This document shows positions 59,744-64,000 of a stretch of DNA of 64,000 nt, one piece after another (position 1 is the stretch's first letter; each line of letters begins with the position of its first letter). Under the pieces are notes generated by a model. The model made no database searches. It worked only from the letters and a program-made list of their open reading frames with translations, and was not told the origin of the DNA. This DNA comes from Bacillus sp. BGMRC 2118. Lineage in GTDB: Bacteria; Bacillota; Bacilli; Bacillales; SA4. The translations under genes and the position numbers were made by a program. The stretch spans positions 62,001 to 126,000 of the forward strand of contig VTTJ01000007.1 in NCBI GenBank assembly GCA_008364785.1, in the 5' to 3' direction.

Positions 59744-60682
59744 ATGGTTAAAGAATTTACGATTACACGAGCTACTACTAGAAAGGATTTTGAAGATTGT
59801 GCGTTCGTTACAAATACGATACATAAAGACAATTTAGTTCATGCTCATATCCTTATTCATGATACTGAACATAATGAGGAAAATCTATTAGCTGTAGCTA
59901 GGCTTCAAAACGAAATAGCAGGTACCGTCGTATGTAAACCTTCTTCTTCACCACAAACCGCTTTTACGATGATTCGGATACTAGAACCATTTCGAAGAAG
60001 AGGTCTTGGTGAGCAGCTTTATAAATTTGCATCACAACATGCAAAAGGGATAAACCGATTCAATTTACAAGGCAGGATCATCGAAACAGATTTGGAGTCT
60101 ATAAGCTACTTCGAGAAAAAAGGTTTTAAGGAGGTAGCAAGAGAGTGTCAGGTAAGCCTGTATACTGATTCAATGAATAGTAATGACGATTTTTCTGTAA
60201 GTGGTGTGGAACTCTTTAATCTCCTAGAAAGAAAGGATTTATGGCAAGGGGCTTATGCAATTGCATGTGAAAGTATCCCCGATATTCCAATGCCAGAACC
60301 TCTAACGGTACCACCATATGAAAAATGGATTCAATCTGAGATTTTATCTCCTGAAGTTCGTCTTGACGGTTCGTTTGTAGCGGTTGCGGATAATAAGGTT
60401 ATTGGATATGGTGGAATTGCCCAGCTTAATCCTACGACAGTAGAACACTTGCTAACAGCCGTTGCCCGTAATTGGAGAGGAAAGGGTATTGCAAGACTGA
60501 TTAAACAATCGCAGGCAAAATGGGCAAAAGCGGAGGGGATAAAAGAACTCATTACATATAACGAACAGTGGAATGAGCCAATAAGAAAGCTTAATAAACA
60601 ATTAGGATATATACCTCACCCAGCATATATACTATTTCGAGGTCCTTTGCATGACGACGAGAGAAGAATAGATGCAAAGTGA
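59744..60682 (+). CDS. Tandem GNAT acetyltransferase (two domains)
   Basis: 312 aa. The first GNAT domain (about 1-150) has IRILEPFRRRGLGEQLYKFASQHAK and ESISYFEKKGFKEVAR; the second (about 165-305) has VARNWRGKGIARLIKQSQAKWAK. Both keep an R/Q-x-x-G-x-G/A acetyl-CoA site. AAAGGAG precedes the ATG. Tandem GNATs are seen in mycothiol synthase and in aminoglycoside or polyketide acetylation. Function unknown. Confidence 0.82.
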   Translation: MVKEFTITRATTRKDFEDCAFVTNTIHKDNLVHAHILIHDTEHNEENLLAVARLQNEIAGTVVCKPSSSPQTAFTMIRILEPFRRRGLGEQLYKFASQHAKGINRFNLQGRIIETDLESISYFEKKGFKEVARECQVSLYTDSMNSNDDFSVSGVELFNLLERKDLWQGAYAIACESIPDIPMPEPLTVPPYEKWIQSEILSPEVRLDGSFVAVADNKVIGYGGIAQLNPTTVEHLLTAVARNWRGKGIARLIKQSQAKWAKAEGIKELITYNEQWNEPIRKLNKQLGYIPHPAYILFRGPLHDDERRIDAK

Positions 60683-60738
60683 AGGTGTGTATAGATTACA
60701 GTCAAGAAACATGTATAGTTGTTAGAAAGGTGAACCGA

Positions 60739-61281
60739 ATGAAAAGATTAGTCATTATTACTGTAGGAAAAACACATAGCGGAAAAACTACTTTCGCTAG
60801 ACTGCTAGAAAATGAACTTGAGAATTCGTTTGTTATGGATCAAGACAACCACGCGGATTTTATTAACAACTATTACAAAAAGATCGAACCAAAACAGGGG
60901 CCAAATACATTAAAACATTCTATTTCAAAGCTCATCGTCACTTATGCGAAAGAACAGACAGACTTACACACGATTATTTGCAATTCGAATCGAACTTGGA
61001 AGGACCGTGAGTATTTACTAAAGGAATTATATCCACAAGATCAATTCACGCGCATTCTTGTTCATTTTGATATTCCAGATGCTGTGCTAGAAGCCCGAGT
61101 GAAAGAGAGTAACCGAAGTACAACCATCTTTAGAGGTGTGACCACATTTGAAAAAGTATTAAGATGTCAACAGAAGGAAACAGTGGATGATCCAGTTGAA
61201 GGTGAGGCTGATTATTTGTTCACGATTCGAAATGATGAGGAAGTAGGAAAAGTTATTAAGGAAATAACGAAACTGGTATAG
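60739..61281 (+). CDS. P-loop kinase-like ATPase
   Basis: 180 aa from the ATG at 60739 (GAAAGG upstream). The Walker A is VGKTHSGKTTFARLL near residues 9-23, with MDQDNHADF as the acceptor-side acidic motif and a lid region RVKESNRSTTIFRGVTTFE. This is the layout of small kinases of the zeta-toxin/AAA_33 type that phosphorylate a nucleotide, sugar or tRNA-type acceptor. It is short (180 aa). Acceptor unknown. It overlaps no other gene. Confidence 0.72.
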   Translation: MKRLVIITVGKTHSGKTTFARLLENELENSFVMDQDNHADFINNYYKKIEPKQGPNTLKHSISKLIVTYAKEQTDLHTIICNSNRTWKDREYLLKELYPQDQFTRILVHFDIPDAVLEARVKESNRSTTIFRGVTTFEKVLRCQQKETVDDPVEGEADYLFTIRNDEEVGKVIKEITKLV

Positions 61282-61444
61282 TGTTTTACATTCACACGAT
61301 AAATATCTATGAGAAAGTGATGAACTAATTACTTAAACAACAACAAAGATTAATCATTTTGGATGCTCAAAAACAAGTATGAATTAAAGGGAAAACTGCA
61401 TATTCAGTGAATTTTTCTATACATGAATTCTGGAGGAATATAAA

Positions 61445-61708
61445 TTGGCAATCGAAAAAAAGACTGTTCGTTTAAGTGATTTACTATCGTTTATAATAGC
61501 GTTTATAATACTAAATATAATTGATATTCATCAATATGATTTACATAAGATCTTTGCAATTCTACTTTTATTTATCATACTATTTTCGGTGTTTTATGCT
61601 ACGAACAAGGTCTTTAAATGGCTATTAGGTTCAAGAGATAAAGTCGTAGGCTTTAGTTATTTTATAGTAGCCTGTATCGTGATTGCAACCATAGGAACGT
61701 TTATGTAG
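61445..61708 (+). CDS. Small membrane protein, unknown
   Basis: 87 aa from TTG at 61445 with GGAGG seven bases upstream. Two or three membrane segments (about residues 12-26, 34-56 and 68-86) with short charged loops. No similarity that I recognise. Transcribed alone. Confidence 0.6.
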   Translation: MAIEKKTVRLSDLLSFIIAFIILNIIDIHQYDLHKIFAILLLFIILFSVFYATNKVFKWLLGSRDKVVGFSYFIVACIVIATIGTFM

Positions 61709-61764
61709 GAATATGGTGTTGGTACAGGTAGTCCCGAAGGAAAGTGTTAGCAAATCAGAGTTTA

Positions 61765-61808
61765 ACTACTAAAGAGTGTTTTAATATATTCCATGACTCT
61801 TTAGTAGT
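61765..61808. terminator. Perfect inverted repeat between convergent genes
   Basis: ACTACTAAAGAGT (61765-61777) and ACTCTTTAGTAGT (61796-61808). No clean T run follows on either strand, so terminator function is likely but not certain. Confidence 0.55.
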
Positions 61809-61818
61809 GTGATGGTAT

Positions 61819-62298
61819 TTAGTCTTCCAAAGTGTTTGCTTTCTTTATGAAAATTTTTTCGTAAAATAGCTGAAATCCATATAAAACAATTGTTTTTAAT
61901 AGGAACACAATGGATAATTGGATTTTTGATAATTTCACAAGTGTAACATAGCCCATTTTCTTAAAAATATCTAAACATAAGAATGTAAATAAAGAATCAA
62001 TAATAAGATTGACTAAAAAATATAGTTTAAACTTACCAAACGTATATTTTAGTATCCAGAAGGATCCAATGAAAAAAGGTCCAAAGATTAAAGGGAATTC
62101 TCCAAGGACATTTGGTTTAACATTATACGGAAACCACCACCATTTTCTTTTTTCTGCATATCTCCCCTCAACGATAAGATATATGCTCATAAAAAGTACA
62201 CCAGGAAGATAACGTTTAAACGTCTTAAAACCTAATAGAGGAATACTTAGCCATGGTAGAAGTGTCATTAGCAAAATCATCAACTTATTATTTTTCAT
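61819..62298 (-). CDS. Hypothetical polytopic membrane protein
   Basis: 159 aa with about four membrane segments. Contains YAEKRKWWWFPYNVKPN, a tryptophan-rich loop between the first two segments, and GEFPLIFGPFFIGSFWILKYTFGKF. I do not recognise a family; a similar pattern occurs in small CBO0543-like membrane proteins of clostridia and bacilli, unverified. The ATG has weak SD support (AAAGGAAG). Confidence 0.6.
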   Translation of the reverse strand: MKNNKLMILLMTLLPWLSIPLLGFKTFKRYLPGVLFMSIYLIVEGRYAEKRKWWWFPYNVKPNVLGEFPLIFGPFFIGSFWILKYTFGKFKLYFLVNLIIDSLFTFLCLDIFKKMGYVTLVKLSKIQLSIVFLLKTIVLYGFQLFYEKIFIKKANTLED

Positions 62299-62503
62299 GG
62301 AATCTTCCTTTGTTAGTTAGTTATTTGTATAATTTCCCCAATCTCAGTTGCCTTATGTACTAGCTTTTGTAAAACAATGAGTACGGTTAATGTTCTATGA
62401 TTTCATTGCGGTAGAATTACTTAGTCATTTTATTGAATTTCTTGTTCATTTCTCTTTATTTCAACAATAAACATTAAAGAGAATGGAAGGGGGAATGGTA
62501 AAG

Positions 62504-63322
62504 TTGGTAACAATATGGGAAGAACATTTATTTTGGCTGGAAATACTGCAGGATCATGCTTATTTTATCAGGGATCATTTATCTGTAAGTGAGGACGAAT
62601 ATATACAAGTTGCACAGCAATATATCCTGCTATTTAACGAGTTGTTACAAAAATTAAACAACATTCCACCAGCGACTGATTATAGAGATCCTACTATGAT
62701 TGAATTCTCAAAACGAGCTTGGACAATTGCACATGGATACTTTGAATTTGAAGGTACACTACAAGCATTGCGCATTGATAACAAAATTAATTTAAACTTG
62801 TCTCCAACATATATGAACGGTACATTAGCAGAAAACCAAGAATATTTAAGAATTTTATCATATTTAACTAGAGGCGAGCAGCCAGTGCCACTGTCGTTAG
62901 TCGACTTAATGGATTTATGGTTAGAAGACCAACTTGGGCATGCTGTATTATTTAAGAACATGCTTGATCCTATTGAGGCATCAGCTTCAAGGCAAACTGA
63001 TCAATATATTGGTAAATATCAAACATTTATCGTTCAAAATCATCATTTAAAAGGCTATTTGCGATTTAAGAAACCAGGATTTCCAAGGCAAAATGAGTTT
63101 GCCTTAGATGTTGGGAAAACCACTTTAGAGATGAGTCAATTTATCTACTCCATGGTACTTAAATACCGGGAAGATAAGCTGTTGAATAAGACTACATTAC
63201 GTTTTCTAGAACATCATTTTCCAGAGACATGTTACTTTATAAAAAAATTAAGCTATTATGCTCCTACCTTACAGGGACCGGCAGCTGAATGTTCTTTGAG
63301 AAGAATCTCCTACTCTTCTTAG
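62504..63322 (+). CDS. DUF2935-family protein
   Basis: 272 aa from TTG at 62504, chosen because AAGGGGG (62487-62493) is ten bases upstream; ATGs at 62495 and 62483 are alternatives but have poor spacing. All-helical protein with EEHLFWLEILQDHAYFIRDHL, repeated EDQLGHAVLFKNMLDP and C-terminal FLEHHFPETCYFIKKL. The regularly spaced His/Glu residues of DUF2935 proteins could bind metal, as in four-helix iron proteins. Function unknown. Confidence 0.7.
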   Translation: MVTIWEEHLFWLEILQDHAYFIRDHLSVSEDEYIQVAQQYILLFNELLQKLNNIPPATDYRDPTMIEFSKRAWTIAHGYFEFEGTLQALRIDNKINLNLSPTYMNGTLAENQEYLRILSYLTRGEQPVPLSLVDLMDLWLEDQLGHAVLFKNMLDPIEASASRQTDQYIGKYQTFIVQNHHLKGYLRFKKPGFPRQNEFALDVGKTTLEMSQFIYSMVLKYREDKLLNKTTLRFLEHHFPETCYFIKKLSYYAPTLQGPAAECSLRRISYSS

Positions 63323-63364
63323 GTCAGCCCACATATAAAGTTTAGTAACTTCGTATTAATTAGT

Positions 63365-63395
63365 GCGGCCCTCAAGGTTGAAGGTCGCTTTATTA
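63365..63395 (+). terminator. Intrinsic terminator
   Basis: GCGGCC (63365-63370) pairs with GGTCGC (63383-63388, one wobble), then TTTATTAT. Confidence 0.55.
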
Positions 63396-63491
63396 TGTGC
63401 GCAAACATGGATAATCACTCTTTTGTTTATGTTATTTCCATTATATTTCCACTTTGTGATAAGCTAGTTGTAAATCTTTGGGGGCCGAAGC

Positions 63492-64000
63492 ATGAAACGA
63501 CTACCTTTTGAACCACCTACTGATTACTACGATTCGAGAATTGAACATATTGATGAACATATTTGCCAATTAATCCAAAAGCGAAAAGAGTTGTCAAATA
63601 GTAATCCTGGTTTCCCTCATAAGCATTTAATCTCTGCGTGGTCATCAACGTATCATTTTTATGAGGATTTCTTAAATGGAGTTTTTTCACACCTTATAAA
63701 TGAAGAGATATACACGCCTGTTGTTGAACCAAAGGAATTTAAGAAAAATGTCGCTGTCTTAAAATCATTTGAAAAAGGGGATGTATTTTATTCCGTTCCG
63801 TTTGTCAGTCAGTTTAAGAATGCGAGTGTTGTTCATTTATCTATTGACCAGGCAATCGTGAATGAAGAAGACATACACCGAAACCACTCCTTTTTTAAAT
63901 TGTCAATACGTGGCAGTGCTAAATTTCATTGTCACAATGAGGGCGGTGGAGGTTCAAGTGGCCATATGTCCTATCGTTATATCGTCACTCCAGCACTTCC
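63492..64000 (+). CDS. Hypothetical protein, 3' end cut by window
   Basis: 169 codons with no stop before the window end; GGGGG lies eight bases before the ATG. It opens MKRLPFEPPTDYYDSRIEH with an N-terminal helix like chorismate mutase-type or coiled segments (EHICQLIQKRKELSNSNP) and a later glycine-rich HCHNEGGGGSSGHMSYR. I do not recognise the family. Confidence 0.6.
   Translation, partial: MKRLPFEPPTDYYDSRIEHIDEHICQLIQKRKELSNSNPGFPHKHLISAWSSTYHFYEDFLNGVFSHLINEEIYTPVVEPKEFKKNVAVLKSFEKGDVFYSVPFVSQFKNASVVHLSIDQAIVNEEDIHRNHSFFKLSIRGSAKFHCHNEGGGGSSGHMSYRYIVTPAL

Overview
The window is low-GC chromosomal DNA from an endospore-forming member of the Bacillaceae. This rests on strong AGGAGG-type ribosome-binding sites, frequent GTG/TTG starts, and sporulation genes (CotF-type coat protein, CwlJ cortex hydrolase, YhcN/YlaJ lipoprotein, a 38-aa YjcZ-type peptide). 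It also has an ArlRS two-component system, two ECF sigma operons, and intrinsic terminators after most transcription units. I could not assign a species. The first gene (HelD) and the last gene (unknown) are cut by the window edges.

Layout. 0-3.4 kb: HelD tail, then a pair of orphan oligopeptide-type ABC permeases (minus strand). 3.4-11.5 kb: CobW GTPase, PAS histidine kinase, RimK-like ATP-grasp ligase, Tag glycosylase, HtrA-type protease and ArlRS. 11.5-19.5 kb: coat protein, acyltransferase, moeA-mobB-moaE-moaD, Nif3-like protein, GNAT and a Na/phosphate transporter behind a Pho-box-like repeat. 19.5-21.7 kb: a second orphan permease pair, whose second gene appears to start with ATT. 22-29.8 kb: ybaK and two ECF sigma operons, one with an ABC-2 exporter; both have AAAC-N17-CG promoters. 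29.8-34.4 kb: ldh with a formate/nitrite-family channel, an arylamine acetyltransferase-like enzyme with peptidase E, and a quinone oxidoreductase. 34.4-35.0 kb: an internally deleted IS1182-type element. 35-38.9 kb: K+/H+ antiporter, Nudix, GyrI-like, GNAT and HIT proteins. 38.9-45.7 kb: a formate/molybdopterin island with fdhD-moaA on one strand facing an OFA-family transporter, a DUF2294 protein and a FdhF/YdeP-type oxidoreductase. 45.7-64 kb: a probable 6S-like RNA between two 21-bp-periodic arrays, several small spore-related genes, a secreted metallo-hydrolase with a lamin-tail domain, an SgrR-like regulator divergent from an MFS pump, paaK, thioesterase, DinB and GNAT proteins, a Clp_N-GNAT fusion, cwlJ and assorted hypotheticals.

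Four things look least explained by known genes. (1) A shared leader RNA lies upstream of the OFA transporter and again upstream of the formate-dehydrogenase-like gene. Each has a TAGC-hairpin-GCTA core whose flanking helix competes with an intrinsic terminator; this is a candidate riboswitch or antiterminator target for formate or molybdopterin metabolism. (2) A non-coding repeat of about 180 bp has five copies, all in the same orientation, with two conserved hairpins. (3) Two unrelated arrays of five units each have a 21-bp period and flank the structured RNA. (4) A compact three-helix RNA-like element lies downstream of ybaK.

Genes are called from reading frames, motifs, start-site context and neighbourhood only. 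No database search was possible.
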